DNA from: Tridacna crocea
Lineage: Eukaryota > Mollusca > Bivalvia > Cardiida > Cardiidae
DNA length: 64,000 nucleotides
Assembly (NCBI GenBank): GCA_943736015.1
Contig: OX031058.1
Span: 21,601,001-21,665,000 of the forward strand
Reading direction: 5' to 3'
How positions within the stretch are numbered: the stretch's first letter is position 1; every line of letters begins with the position of its first letter. Below the pieces are notes generated by a model. The model had not been told where the DNA came from. It saw only the letters and a program-made list of their open reading frames with translations, and did no database searches. This document shows positions 34,463 through 46,203 of this stretch, piece after piece. The translations under genes and the position numbers were made by a program.

Positions 34463-34698
34463 TTAACCCTTTATCACACAATGCCGACTTTTGACGACCC
34501 TGAGAAAGAAGCCTTTTGAAAACATTGTGGGAGAAGGAGAAAATGCTGGTAATCAGCATTTTCTCCTATTCCCACAATATTTTCTCTCCTCTTCGATTCA
34601 TATTTCAAATTTTCAGTCAATCTTTTTGACGTCTGCAAAAGCTTTGAAATTGGACCAGTCTTTTTTTTTTCTTTTTTTTCCTTTTGGTAAAGAGTTAA
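34463..34698 (+). mobile_element. Palindromic TTAA MITE
   Basis: TTAA at both ends; palindrome nearly complete; a T-run of about 20 in the right arm. Confidence 0.87.
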
Positions 34699-34770
34699 AC
34701 GGCCGGGTAACTCAGTCAGTAAAGTTCGAGACTTTAAATCTCGAGTTACCTGTTCAGTTCCCAGCTTGGT
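34699..34770 (+). tRNA. tRNA-like sequence, probable pseudogene or SINE head
   Basis: GGCCGGGTAACTCAGTCAGT resembles a tRNA A-box region, and GAGACTTTAAATCTC looks like an anticodon stem-loop (Lys-like stem, loop reads TTA). The B-box GTTCAGTTCCC is degenerate, so a working tRNA is unlikely. Confidence 0.35.
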
Positions 34771-36204
34771 AATTTTTTTCCAGGGATTTTTAATATTGAT
34801 TGCGACTAGATTTCATTCTTGTCTCACCAGTGAACATTGTTTTGAATTTTTTTTTACATGTGAAAGCAGGCTGTTTCTTGAAAAATAAAATTATGTACAG
34901 AACCAGTGAAAATAAAAGTTAAAGACCACAAGGAAAGCTTAAATATGTGCACTGAGATGTTGAAAAAGAAGTCGATAGAGTTGTTGCCTGCGAAGAACGA
35001 ATATATGTTCAACATTAACCGCTATTTGACAAGGGCAGGGGTGATTGAGAGAGAGATCATCATGATGATGATAAAGATGATGGTGATAATGATGCGAAAA
35101 GATTTTATATGAATGGGGAAGATAAATGTTTTGTTATAGAGGATATCTTGTATACTAGGTTTAATATACTTGTACCAATATCGGTGTAGATATCTGTTCT
35201 TTGGGAACCTTTATAATAGTAACAATGATGTTGAGGAGAAATAGAGAAGTCATTATGCAAAGATTTATCGATCCAGCTCAAGATTTATTGAAGTTTTTTT
35301 ATAGTTTTCTAACGAATGAACTTTAAATAAAACACCTAACCTTTGGGATGTGGGCATCGCTGACACCAGGGAAACAATTTGAACAACCTCGACTTAAGGC
35401 TATGAGATGATACAACAACCTATATGTAATAACTTCCCCGCCCGTAATTATGGTTTCAGACTATTTGATTATTCTCATAAATATTCCTCTGTATAACTCA
35501 GTACATCTCTAACATGTGACCCCAGAAATGGGGCCATCTTTGGTCCTCAGGGACATAATTTGAAGAAATTTTATTCAAGACCACACGATTACCCTTCATG
35601 AAAGGGCCTTTCGAAAAATTCGTGAATTTCGTCGTAAAAATAAAATTAGTCGACAAATTAAGACCATTTTCACATACATACTAACAAATCTTTTTCCCAT
35701 TTAACATACTCCAAATTTCACAAAAATTTATGTAGAAATACTTTTTCAACAGAAAATTTAAATTTCCAAGCACGTGCATTGTCGGGCTCCAGACTTGAAA
35801 AAGTCAACGTCAATACAAGTCCAGAGTTTGGCGTACTTTTTTCTACATAATCTCGAATAACTATTGTTGATGCCATTCCATCAACAATAGCCATGTGGGA
35901 AAGTAGCCAGTGTGTTGGAAAGAATATAATGCGGAGTAGAAGTCTTACATGTTGTTGTTTGGTAAAGATATCAATAGACAATCCACATTGTTATGGCATT
36001 GATGACCTTGCTACTTCTATAACCGTAAATACAGTAAAACCTGTACTAGCGGTCACCTGTAACAAGCAAGCAACTTGTATAATGGGACTGGTCAATTTAT
36101 GCTCATTTTCTAGAGAAGTGTATCGCTCCGATTTCGGACAAAACTTAATTTTGTCGCAGGAGACAATTTCAGTGAAGCACAAATGGCGCAATTTCTCTTC
36201 AACT
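34771..36204. other. Intergenic; decayed repeat at 35337-35600 and a pogo-like end at 36030-36060
   Basis: 35337-35600 resembles the GGGGCATAATTTGAA tandem family. CAGTAAAACCTGTACTAGCG at about 36032 looks like a pogo/Tigger end. Confidence 0.4.
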
Positions 36205-36255
36205 GGGTAGAAAACATTGCGAGAAAATGAGAAAATGCTGATTACCACCACTGTT
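36205..36255 (-). mobile_element. Fragment of a palindromic MITE
   Basis: Only GGGTAGAAAACATTGCGAGA through ATGCTGATTACCACCA remains. It is cut off by the tandem-repeat element that follows. Confidence 0.55.
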
Positions 36256-36493
36256 TGAAAAGGATCACCAAAGGAATATTTCTTTGAAATTATTTCAAAA
36301 TCTGACCAGCCGTTTCAGAGAAGAATTTTTAAAAATTTCTTCATGGCGATATAGTGCAAGTAGCCCCCAGTCACCAGAGCCATGTTTCTCGACGGATCAA
36401 ACTTTCGCGAACAGTTTTTGAAAAGGGTCACCCAAGGAACATCTCTGTCACATTATTTCAAAATCTGACCATCGGTTTCAAAGAAGATTTTCA
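36256..36493 (+). repeat. Tandem-repeat element fragment (GGTCACCCAAGGAAC units)
   Basis: Related to units at 48540-49090: AAAATCTGACCAGCCGTTTC, GTGCAAGTAGCCCCC. Confidence 0.65.
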
Positions 36494-37830
36494 AACAAGA
36501 GGGTCATTGGCCCTGGAACGCTCACCTTAGACTATAGCTTATGAGTGAAATTCAATTCTTTGAGCAACTTTGATAAAGCTTCACCCATGGAACATCCTTG
36601 CCAAGTTTCATCAAAATGGCCTAGTGGGTTAGGTGAAGATGATGTTTAAAGACATTGTTGACGGGCGACAGACGCCGGACATAGGGCAATCAAATATCAA
36701 AGCTCTACACCTTCCAGTTTCAAAGAAGAATTAAATTTTCCTTCTTTGTCCTATGTTCGAACTTGTGGTCCCCGGGGCTGGGTCAGTTTTAACCAAAGCA
36801 GCATCCTTGGAACAAACTTGGTAGAAGTCCACATAATAGAACAAACTCGGTAGAGGTCCACTAGGAATTGCTACATGCCAAATATAGCTCTATGCCTTTT
36901 AGTTTTAGAGAAGAAGCATTTTAAAATTTCCTTTCTTTGTTCCTGTGTTCGAACATACCTAATATCAAAGCTCTACGCCATCTAGTTTCAGAGGAGAAGA
37001 ATTCTTAAGTTTTCCTTCTTTGTTCCTATGATCAAAGTAGTGACCCCCGGGGTGGGGCCAGGTTTGACCCCAGGAACAAAATTTGAACAAACTTGGTAGA
37101 GGTTCACTAGGAGATGCCACATACCAAATATCAAAGCTCTACGCCTATAACTTTCAGAGGAGAAGAATTTTGAAGTTTTCCTTCTTTGTTCCTATGCTCG
37201 AACTTGTGACCTCCGGGCGGGGCCAGTTTTGATCCCAGGGGCCTAATTTGAACAAACTTAATAGAGGTCCACTAGGAGATGCCACATACTAAATATCAAA
37301 GCTCTACGCCTTCAAGTTTCAGAGGAGAAGAATTTTAAAGTTTTCCTTCTTTGTTCCTATGCTCAAACTTGTGACCCCCGGGGTGGGGCCAGTTTTGACC
37401 CCGGGGATATAATTTGAACAAACTTGGTAGAGTTCCACTAGGAGATCTTACATACCAAATATCAAAGCTCTACGGCTTCAAGTTTCAGAGGAGAAGTTTT
37501 CCTTCTTTGTTCCTATGCTCAAACTTGTTATTCCCCGGGGCGGGGCCAGTTTTGACCCTAGGGGCATAATTTGAACGAACTTGGTAGAGGTCTATTAGGA
37601 GATGCTACATACTAAAGATCAAAGCTCCACGCCTTCTTGTTTCAGAGAAGATTTTCAAATATTTCTTTTTTTTCTTTTTGTTGCCATGGCAACCAGACTT
37701 ATGGGTGGAATTAAATTCTTTGAACACTTTTGGTAGAACTTCACCAAAGGAACATTCCTGCCAAGTTTCATGAAGATTGGCCCAGTGATTTAGGAGGAGA
37801 TGTTTAAAGAAATTGTTGAAATGATGGCCC
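36494..37830 (+). repeat. Tandem repeat of about 160 bp, GGGGCATAATTTGAA family
   Basis: Opens AACAAGAGGGTCATTGG...CGCTCACCTTAG. Units have TGACCCCCGGGGYGGGGCCA at about 37041, 37207, 37372 and 37528 (spacing 157-166), with more diverged units before. It ends in the GCCATGGCAACCAGA segment near 37682. Confidence 0.8.
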
Positions 37831-39096
37831 TGAAATCGCTCACCCGAGTCTATTGACCAAACATGAACCATTTTCATTCTAGTTTCCCATTGACCTAGTT
37901 TTTTATCAGACATTACCCATCATCAAACACTTTTGAGATATCAATAATACAAACATTCTGACCAACTTTCATGAGTATTGGACTGAAAATGTGGCCTCTA
38001 CAGCATACAAAAGGTTTTTCTAAGCTCCGACCAAGTCACCTAGTTTTGGACCCGAAAATTACCCATTATCAAAATCTTTTTGAGACATCATAAAAACACA
38101 CATTCTGACCAAGTTTGAAGAGTATCAGGCAGAAAATGTGGCCTTTAGAGTATACACAAGGTTTTTCTAATACTTGACCCATTGACCTACTTTTTGACTC
38201 CACATGACCCATTTTCCAATCCATTCAAGGTTTTTCTAAGAACTGACCTGGTGACCTAGTTTTTGACCCAACGGGACCCATTTTCAAACTCGTCTGAGAT
38301 ATCATCAAGACAAACATTCTGACCAACTTATAAGAATTTTGGACTGAAAATGTGACATCCAGAGCATACGAAAGGTTTTTCTTACATTTGACCTGGTAAC
38401 CTAGTTTTTTAACCAATATGACCCATTTTCAAACTCGTCCGAGATATCATCAAGGCAAACATTCTGACCAACATTCAAGTTTTTGACTGAAAATGTGGCC
38501 TCTAGAGCGTACACAAGGTTTTTCTAAGATTTGACCTGGTGACCTAGTTCTTGACCCGACATGACCCATTTTTAAACTTGTCTGAGACATCATCAAGGCA
38601 AACATTCTGACCAACTTTCATGAGTATCAGACTGAAAATGTGGCCTCTACAGCGTACACAAGGTTTTTCTAAGATTTGACGGAGTGACCTAGTCTTTGAC
38701 CCGACATGACCCATTTTCAAACTCTACTGATACATCATCAAGACAAACATCCTGAAGAACTTTCAAGAGTTTTGGACAGAAAATGTGGCCTCTAGAGCAT
38801 ACACAAGGTTTTTCTAAAAAATGACCTAATGACCTAGTTTTTGACCTGACATGACTCATTTTCAAACTCGTCTGAGATATCATCAAGGCAAACATTCTGA
38901 CCAATTTTCATGAGTATCGGATTGAAAATGTGGCCTCTAGAGCATACACAAGGTTTTTCTAAGATTTGACCTAGTGACCTAGTTTTTTACCTGACATGAC
39001 CCATTTTCAAACTCGTCCAAGATTTTATCGAGTCAAACATTCTTACCAACTTTCACGAGTATTGTACTGAAAATGTGGCCTCTAGAGCGTACACAA
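37831..39096 (+). repeat. 145-bp tandem repeat, about 8 units
   Basis: AAGGTTTTTCTA recurs at 38011, 38158, 38227 (short unit), 38372, 38515, 38660, 38805 and 38950; the usual spacing is 143-147 bp. Units contain TTGACCYRGTGACCTAGTTT and CATCAAGRCAAACATTCTGA. Opens with ATCGCTCACCCGAGTCTATT. Confidence 0.88.
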
Positions 39097-39414
39097 GATA
39101 AAAGTTGACGATGGACGACGGACACCTGACACAGCACTATCACAATAGCTCACTCTGAACACTATGTGCTCAGGTGAGCACTTCATGCTTAGGTGAGCTA
39201 AAAACCCTTTGAAAATTCCATCTGGTTGCCATGGCAACCAGAGTTTTTTCTCAAAGAGGACCTGCCAAGAAACATTCCAGCCAAGTTTGGTCCAAATCCG
39301 ATCAGTGGTTTAGGAGATGTTTAAAGAAATTGTTGAAGAAGGACGACTCACAACAGACACAGCGTGATCCTAAAAGCTACCCTTGAGCATGTTGTGCTCA
39401 GGTGAGCTAAAAAG
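39097..39414 (+). repeat. Right ends of GCTCAGGTGAGCTAAAA elements
   Basis: TGTGCTCAGGTGAGCACTTC and TTAGGTGAGCTAAAA at 39166-39203, then a second end TTGTGCTCAGGTGAGCTAAAA at 39391-39411 preceded by a short GACGACTCACAACAGACAC tail. Confidence 0.75.
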
Positions 39415-39499
39415 GAAAACATAAAAGCATGATTTTGATGAGAGATCTTTAATAAGAAATATCTGTTTATAACCTATAGCTTTAACATATTTCACTCAC

Positions 39500-39727
39500 T
39501 TAACTCATTAACTTTCAACCAAACAACAGACTAGTCCAAATTGGAAGCATTTGCAGACGACAAAATAAACGTATCTTAAAAAATGAAATTTTTTTCCAGC
39601 AGGGTAGAAAACTTTGTGGGAAAAGGAGAAAATGCTGGTTACCAGAATTTTCTCCTTTTCCTACAGTGTTTTCAAACGGCTTCTATCTCTGGTGATTGCT
39701 CTATAGTGATTGCTCGGTAAAGGATAA
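39500..39727 (-). mobile_element. Palindromic TTAA MITE
   Basis: TTAACTCATTAACTTTCAACC left end, palindrome nearly perfect; right end GGTAAAGGATAAAC. Confidence 0.85.
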
Positions 39728-40257
39728 ACAGATAACAAATTTTAGCCTTTTCCAATATGAAAGTGTTTGTAAGGGACAAATTTAATGCTACTCAAACGCT
39801 ATATCTGACTTTCATAGTGTAGAAAATACTGTATGAAAAGGATAGAATGCTGGTCATCAATTCAAATAGAGTACAACTTTGGAAAGTTTTCATCAAGCAC
39901 ACTAAATTTTATTCTGGTAAAAACTTCTACAGCTAATGACCTGAGAATGTCTCAGCCAATACTAAATTATGGCTTTACTTTGAATTGAGAATTACTTTCT
40001 GCCTCAACCAGTCTTGGCATTTAGAACTTATCAATATTTGTGCGGGACGGATTAACTGTACATGTATATTAAGATTATCAAAAAATTCACTTGGTACTCC
40101 TGTGCCTGTGTTAAGAAAAGACACGTCATCATCAAATCAATGATTTTTTTTTCCAAGAATCAATTCTCAGCAAAGGTTTTGATTCCGAAAAGCAATCACA
40201 ACTTTTGCTGCAGTGTTTTCAAATGAAATGCCATTTCAGAGAATGATTTTACTTCAA

Positions 40258-40710
40258 GCTAATCCTTTATCACACAATCCTGAAGTTTAACCCTGTCCCA
40301 AATGGCAAATTTTGGACCAGACCAAATTGAAAGCATTTGCAGATGACAATTCAACTCTTGCTGAAAAGACGATTTCTGTCTATGATTGGGTAGAAAACAT
40401 TATGGGAAAAGGAGAAAATGCTGGTTACCAGCATTTTCTCCTTTTCCCACAATGTTTTCAAAAGGCTACTATTCCAGACCCATAAAAACCAAGGATTGTA
40501 TGGGAGAGGGTTAACAAACCTGAGGAAGACAGCTTTTGAAAGCATTGTGAGAAAAGGAGGAAATGCTGGTAACCATTATTTTCTCCTTTTCTGACAATGT
40601 TTTGTACAATCCCGAGACAAGTATCACCTTTTGAGTCACAATTTTTTTGCTATCTGTAAATACTTTCAATTTAAACAGGTCTAGGATTCTGTCATTTCGC
40701 AAAGATGTAA
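40258..40710 (+). mobile_element. Outer MITE split by a nested MITE
   Basis: Left part 40258-40290 reads TAATCCTTTATCACACAATC; the rest resumes at 40511 with CCTGAGGAAGACAGC. Removing 40287-40510 rebuilds the normal family order, with one TTAA at the join. Confidence 0.8.
40287..40514 (-). mobile_element. Palindromic TTAA MITE nested in an older copy
   Basis: TTAA at both ends (40287-40290, 40511-40514). CCCTTTCCC-type ends with one difference; palindrome nearly perfect. Confidence 0.88.
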
Positions 40711-41328
40711 GTGATGTATTTGATAATGTTGAACTTTCTCATTTGAATAATTAATATATTATACTTCAAAACACACAATACTAAACAAAGCTGCCAAACT
40801 GGTTATAACTATGATCCCTGAAGGCCCCACTACACGCTGAATAAATGCTCTATTACTTTTCTGTTACTTTATTAGAAGAGAATAACTCCACTTTCCTTTC
40901 TGTTAAATTTCAAGCTGCTATATTGCTAACACACATTTTCAACTGATACCAATTATGAAAATAAGCTAAATGATTGAATTTGAGGACCAGACGTGGCTCA
41001 GACTCTGATTATATAAAGTTAGAAAACGAGTTATCAAACAAGCAGATTGTTTGCTAGCTTGTATAGTCTTCAACACAATTGTCAACATTATTTCATTTAC
41101 AATGCTGTCAACAAAGCAACTATCCATATGTTCCTGGAGTTTCTTCAGCCAACACCTTGCAAAATCCTAAGCAAATGGCTTCTTTTCCAAATACAAGGAG
41201 CATCAAAACAGATATCATTTGTAAAAGAGATAGAAATCTTGTCATAGTGTTGATTATCAATCCTCAGAAAGAAAAATGGCCGTGCTGTCCCTTTTAATCA
41301 CTGAGCTACTGGGCTTGGCTCCATCATA

Positions 41329-41557
41329 TTAACCCTTTCCCAAACAGCAAATTTTGGACCAGACCAAATTGAAAGCATTTTGCAAATGACATATTAACAG
41401 TTGCTAAAAAGATTATTTTTCTATACTGTAGGGTAGGAAACATTGTGGGGAAAGGAGAAAATGCTGGTTACCAGCATTTTCTCCTTTTCCCACAATGTTT
41501 TCAAAAGGCTTCCATTCCTGACCCGTAAAAACCAGGTATTGTTCTAAAAAGGGTTAA
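41329..41557 (-). mobile_element. Palindromic TTAA MITE, CCTTTCCCA-ended subfamily
   Basis: TTAA at both ends; TTAACCCTTTCCCAAACAGC start; palindrome nearly perfect. Confidence 0.9.
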
Positions 41558-41688
41558 GAGTCTTCTGCCACTGCGAACATTATGACGATCACGGTACTGC
41601 TCCTCTTGGGCAATATTAAAAGTTTTCATAATATACAAACACTAGTCTACACACGCCAAAAAACAACACATTCATCCAACATTTTACA

Positions 41689-41913
41689 TTAACTCCCTAC
41701 CACACAATCCCTTTTCATGACCCTGAGAAAGAAGCCTTATGAAAACATTGTGCGGAAAAGAGAAAATGCTGGTAACCAGCATTTTCTCCTTTTCCCACTA
41801 TGCTTCCTACTGTTTCCAAAACAAATTTCAATCTTTTAGTCATTTTTATTTTGTTGTCTGCAAATGCTTTCAATCTTGAATTGTCTACAATTTTGTTGTT
41901 TCGTTAGTGTTAA
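41689..41913 (+). mobile_element. Palindromic TTAA MITE
   Basis: TTAACTCCCTACCACACAATC start and GTTAA end; palindrome with small changes. Confidence 0.87.
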
Positions 41914-42925
41914 CAAAAGGGCCATGATGGCTCTGTATCACTCCACTGACGAAGATACACAATCCATGGACACCAAACACCACAAGTTGGGGCCAAAAGG
42001 TTTCAAACAAGAAGACTTTTATAACATTTTCTCTATAAAAGCTCATGTGAAAGTCGTGACTAAGCTAGAATTACTTGAATCCTAGTTTGGGTCAACAAGA
42101 TACAGACACATAACAGATGATACAAGTCCAGGCCAAATGGTTATAAAATACATTATTTTCAAAGTTTCCTAAATAAAACATGAGAGGCAGGCTTATTTCA
42201 ACTCAACAGCTAAATTTTGAATAAATTTAGAAGAGATCCACAACATGAAGCTAAATGACCAATCTGAGAGCCCTAGGCCTAACGGTTGGAAATAAGATAA
42301 ATTTCTAAAATGTTCACTAAATGTTCAAGTACAAAGGTAGTTGGACAATTATGACTCCAGGCTATACTTCAAAGAATTTCAGTATACATGTAGGTCACTT
42401 ATGTGAATGAAGCTAAATGGAAAATTTGGTAGTCCCAAACTGTACGGTTGAAGAAACTCAGTAAAGGTCCATTACCTCAAACTACATGCCAATTCTGGAA
42501 GCTTTACATTTTAAAGTTTTCACTATATTTGTTCAAAAAAAACTTATGAACCCAGGGCGGGGCCAATTTTCAGCCCAGGGCTATAATTTGAAGAAATATA
42601 AAAAAGGGCTATTAGATGAAGCTACATGCTAAAAATGGCCTTACAGTTTCAGACATTAAAATCTATTAAAGATTTTAAATTGTTTTCATTTTAGCTGCTA
42701 TGGCAACCACAGTTTTTAAGGGAATTCTTTGAAGGAATTTTGAAGTACTTTTGCAAGATCACTTCTGTGAAGTTTCATAACATGCCAATGGCTAGTTTCT
42801 GAGATGAAGATGTTTGATAAAAAAAATAACAAACTCACTCATGGATGGACATACAGATGCATGCACAGACACACAACAGACACCAAGCCATGACACAAGC
42901 TCACTGGCCTTCTGCCAGTGGAACA
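41914..42925 (+). repeat. Degenerate repeat element between MITEs
   Basis: Starts AACAAAAGGGCCATGATGG right after a MITE, includes GAACCCAGGGCGGGGCCA (about 42548), and ends CACTGGCCTTCTGCCAGTGG (42902-42921), itself a palindrome. Confidence 0.6.
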
Positions 42926-42981
42926 AAATACTTGTCTTTAAACCATTTATCAAACATTACCGAGTTATCATGATCCTTTAG

Positions 42982-43212
42982 TTAACTCATTACCGAACAT
43001 GAAAATTTTAGGCTTGCCTAAATTGAAAGCATTTGCAGACGACAAAATAAAGGTGACTGAGAATTTGATATTTGTTTTGTGAAGGGGTAGAAAAACATTG
43101 TGGGAAAAGGAGAAAATGCTGGTTACCAGCATTTTCTCCTTTTCCCATGATGTTTTCTAAAGGCTTCTTTCTCAAGGGCGTCAAAAGTAGGGATTGTGCG
43201 GTAATGGGTTAA
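42982..43212 (-). mobile_element. Palindromic TTAA MITE
   Basis: TTAACTCATTACCGAACATG start, GGTAATGGGTTAA end; palindrome nearly perfect. Confidence 0.9.
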
Positions 43213-43428
43213 AGGCTTCTGAAACCAATGTGGGAAAAGGAGAAAATGCTGGTACCAGTTTTGTACAGAGCTAATGTTTTTAAGGAAGATGACTTTCGAA
43301 AATACTGCTGGAGGAGGAAAAAACGCTGGTCACCTCTGCCCTTTCTGCTTTCTAGACTCTTTATTTTGTCATATGCAAATGCTTCTGTTTAGGACAGGTC
43401 TACAATTTATGTATGAGAAAGGATTAAA
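43209..43428 (+). mobile_element. Rearranged MITE chained to the previous copy
   Basis: Begins at the shared TTAA, lacks the normal left arm, has two partial palindrome arms (GTGGGAAAAGGAGAAAATGC and later TGGAGGAGGAAAAAACGCTG), then a normal right arm to GGATTAAAC. Confidence 0.6.
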
Positions 43429-43632
43429 CTAGGTTTGACTGTTTAACCATCTTCATCTACACATAAAACTAGAAAGTTTGCTGTAAAAATTACACTGACT
43501 GCCAACATAGGCAAATCAAACATCTGCTTGATCAACAATCAAACATCTGCTTGATCAACAAAGAGAGCAAAATGATGAATTTTAAAAATATATATCAAAG
43601 AAGTAATGAAACAAGCTGTACTCTGGTTCTTA

Positions 43633-43857
43633 TTAATCCTTTTCACAAGCCATGGTCTTTATGTGTCTGCAATAAAAGTCTTTTGAAAACACTGTGGGAA
43701 AAGGAGAAATTGCTCGTAACGAGCATTTTCTCCTTTTCCCACAGTGTTTTCTACCCTTTTTGAGAACTTTCTGCCAATTCCTCCAAATCTAAAATTGTTG
43801 TCTGCAAACTCTTTTGGTTTGGAAGAGTCCAATATTTGTGGTTTGGGAAAGGGTTAA
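43633..43857 (+). mobile_element. Palindromic TTAA MITE, changed-centre subfamily
   Basis: TTAA at both ends. The palindrome centre is GCTCGTAACGAGC instead of GCTGGTAACCAGC; both sides changed so pairing is kept. Flanks contain GTGTCTGCAATAAAAGTC. Confidence 0.9.
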
Positions 43858-43994
43858 ACAAACAGCTATACACTTAATTGCATTTACCTTTGCCATCGGT
43901 ACAGGTCAAGGCCATATCCTACACTAGCACTGCCACGTTTATGTTTGACCATCCCAAGCCTTGAATTCTGTATGCAAGGTCATTTTTCCTTGAA

Positions 43995-44216
43995 CCTTTA
44001 CCACACGACAACTTTAAATGCCCCTGGGAAAGAAGCCTTTCGAAAATACTGTAGGAAAAAGAGAAAATACTGGTAACCAGCATTTTCTACTTTTTCCACA
44101 ATGGTTTCTACCCTATCAAGAAAAAAATTGCACCATTCAAGCCATAATGAAATTGTTGTCTATACATGCCTTCAATTTGGACAAAGCTAAAAAGTTTTTG
44201 TCTGGTAAAGAGTTAA
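43995..44216 (+). mobile_element. Palindromic TTAA MITE
   Basis: CCTTTACCACACGACAAC start with TTAA decayed on the left; TTAA kept on the right (44213-44216). Confidence 0.8.
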
Positions 44217-44324
44217 ATCTAATCATTTCCTGTGATCTTCTAACTGTTAAAGGAAATCAAAGTAACAAAATTTGACTGTTAAAGACTACTTATAAGATAC
44301 CAAACCATGCATCACATAAAACTA

Positions 44325-44755
44325 GGTTTCAACGAACTTGAGAAAGAGAGGACTTTTAGATATATTGTGGTAAAAGGAGAAAATATTGCTTTTCAGCATG
44401 TCCTCCATTTTCCATAGTTTTTTCTTCTAATTAATGAATAAACACTTTCATCTCACTGAATCACAGTTGAATCTGTAAATACCTTTAACCCATTACCACC
44501 TGGCAAAACTTTGGACCTATCAAAATTGACAGCGTTTGCAGATGACAATTTCAAAGAGGCTAAAATGGTGCAATTTTGCTTTGATAAAGTAGAAAACTTT
44601 GTGGGGAAAGGAGAAAATGCTGGTTACCAGCATTTTCTCCTTTTCCCACAATGTTTTCAAAAGGCTTCTTCTTCAGGGTCGTTAAAAGAAGTCATTGTGT
44701 GGTAATGAGTTAATATGGTTAAGTCTAAAATTTTGCCAGGTGGTAAAAGGATTAA
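44325..44755 (+). mobile_element. Older MITE split by a nested MITE
   Basis: Left part 44325-44488 (palindrome decayed); the right arm resumes after 44713 with AAGTCTAAAATTTTGCC and ends ATTAACC. Excising 44485-44709 restores the order CTGTAAATACCTT-TAATATGG. Confidence 0.75.
44485..44713 (-). mobile_element. Palindromic TTAA MITE nested in an older copy
   Basis: TTAACCCATTACCACCTGGC start, GGTAATGAGTTAA end; palindrome nearly perfect. Confidence 0.87.
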
Positions 44756-45028
44756 CCCTTCATTGGGCAACAAAATTTTAGAGTCTTCTATGTTAGAAGT
44801 ACATACAGATAAAAAAACTGATTCCCGCTGGATCTTCTAATCTACCAGTCCTGGAAGAGACAGCTTTTGAAAACTAGGGAGAAGAGGAAAGTGACAGCAT
44901 TTCCTCCTTTTGCTATATTTTCTACCCTAACAAAGACAGGAATTATCATTTGAGGGTCATTTAATTTTTGTCTGCAAATGCTTTTAATTCGGTCATGGTC
45001 TTAATTTTGTTGTTTGGTAAAGATGTAA
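44752..45028 (+). mobile_element. Decayed MITE remnants
   Basis: TTAACCCTTCATTGGGCAAC at the left, then CAGCTTTTGAAAACTAGGGA and GTCTGCAAATGCTTTTAATT. Palindrome much reduced. Confidence 0.5.
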
Positions 45029-46063
45029 ATAGAGGGATTTGTTGTAAAAATCATGAGAAAGGGATAAATGGTGTTTAGGCAGATTTATCTCCAAAAAGTT
45101 AGTTTACTCCAATGAATAATAATGAATAATTTGCAGCAAATTTTGAAATTATTTTGTCAAATGAAAAAAATTAATAATCTACATTAAGTAAGGTTAGAGA
45201 CTGACTACATAATGAAAGCATTATGGCAAATAATTGAGTATGCTCTTAACAACAAATTCCTGCTTAAATGTCTACAAAAAGTTGTCTGCCATTCAAGGCA
45301 AAATGTCATTTCAAGACTTTAATGTGCTAAACCATCACCAATATCAAGTTGACAAAAAGGCCAACAAAACCTCTACAAAAGACAAAAAGGATAAAAAAAA
45401 AAAACCCCAGACAAAACATATGGATGATATGAAAAATTTTTTTCAGAGAAAGTGATTGCTTTTTCCATTTTGCTAAACATATTCTATGGCAGTCCACACA
45501 TATAAATGTGTGGACATTTATTCTATTTCATTTAAATCAAAAGGCATACATAATTTCTTGTGTCTTCGGATTTTACTTTGCCTATAAATATAACAGGAGC
45601 AGAATGTAAATAATGTGTGAACTGTCTAATTCTTGTTATGTGAATTCTGATAACATAAAGAACAATATTTAAATCAAATTCATATGTAAAAAAACGATTC
45701 AAAGTGTCTATATTTTTCCAGAACTACACTCTTATCAGAATAACACATTTTCTGAAATAGCTCAACCACTGGTAAAGTTGACCCAGTCAGAAACTGTATA
45801 CTTCCTACATTTAGAACATCAGACTAAGAATGCACTTCAGAATGGTTGATGAGTATAAGTGCAGGATACTCTTATCACAGCAACTAATGTTTTTCAATCT
45901 TTATTTGTATTTTTCAATCTGTGTAAAGCAAGTATTCATTTTTTCCCTCAGTTCCAAGATTTCTCATTGGTAGCGTTCCATTGTGTCATCCAGTCTAAGC
46001 AATACTGTTTATTATTGTTCATTCATAAAGAGCCATCAGTTAAAACAGGTATTCCAAAGTATT
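45029..46063. other. Region beyond the DPP3 3' end
   Basis: AT-rich. 45885-46063 probably is DPP3 3' UTR. No other gene is recognised between 45029 and 45885. Confidence 0.45.
45900..46013 (-). terminator. Candidate DPP3 polyadenylation signals
   Basis: Minus-strand AATAAA at 46013-46008 and again at 45905-45900. These are the only hexamers I see close after the DPP3 stop codon; which one is used is unknown. Confidence 0.4.
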
Positions 46064-46203
46064 CTACACATAGAAATATGGCTTATCTTTATCCCAGAGC
46101 TTTTGAAGAATGTCATCAACCTCTGTTGTTGGAAACCTGTCTACCATGGATTGAATCAAACCTACAGGGCTAGCTTCATAGGCCAGAAGGTTTACCTGAC
46201 CAC
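46064..46203 (-). CDS. DPP3: DPP3 exon k (terminal)
   Basis: 140 nt; [20 protein letters not shown], then [17 protein letters not shown] and stop TAG. Acceptor TTTCAG. Confidence 0.95.

Noticed and set aside
34699-34770. Functional tRNA gene
   Set aside because: Degenerate B-box and unpaired acceptor ends; kept only as a low-confidence tRNA-like sequence.
34906-35112. Met/Lys-rich 68-residue open frame
   Set aside because: The end is an ATGATG microsatellite-like run; no domain and no splice context.
35893-36210. 105-residue open frame overlapping CAGTAAAACCTGTACTAGCG
   Set aside because: No recognisable domain; overlaps a likely pogo-type end and a MITE fragment.
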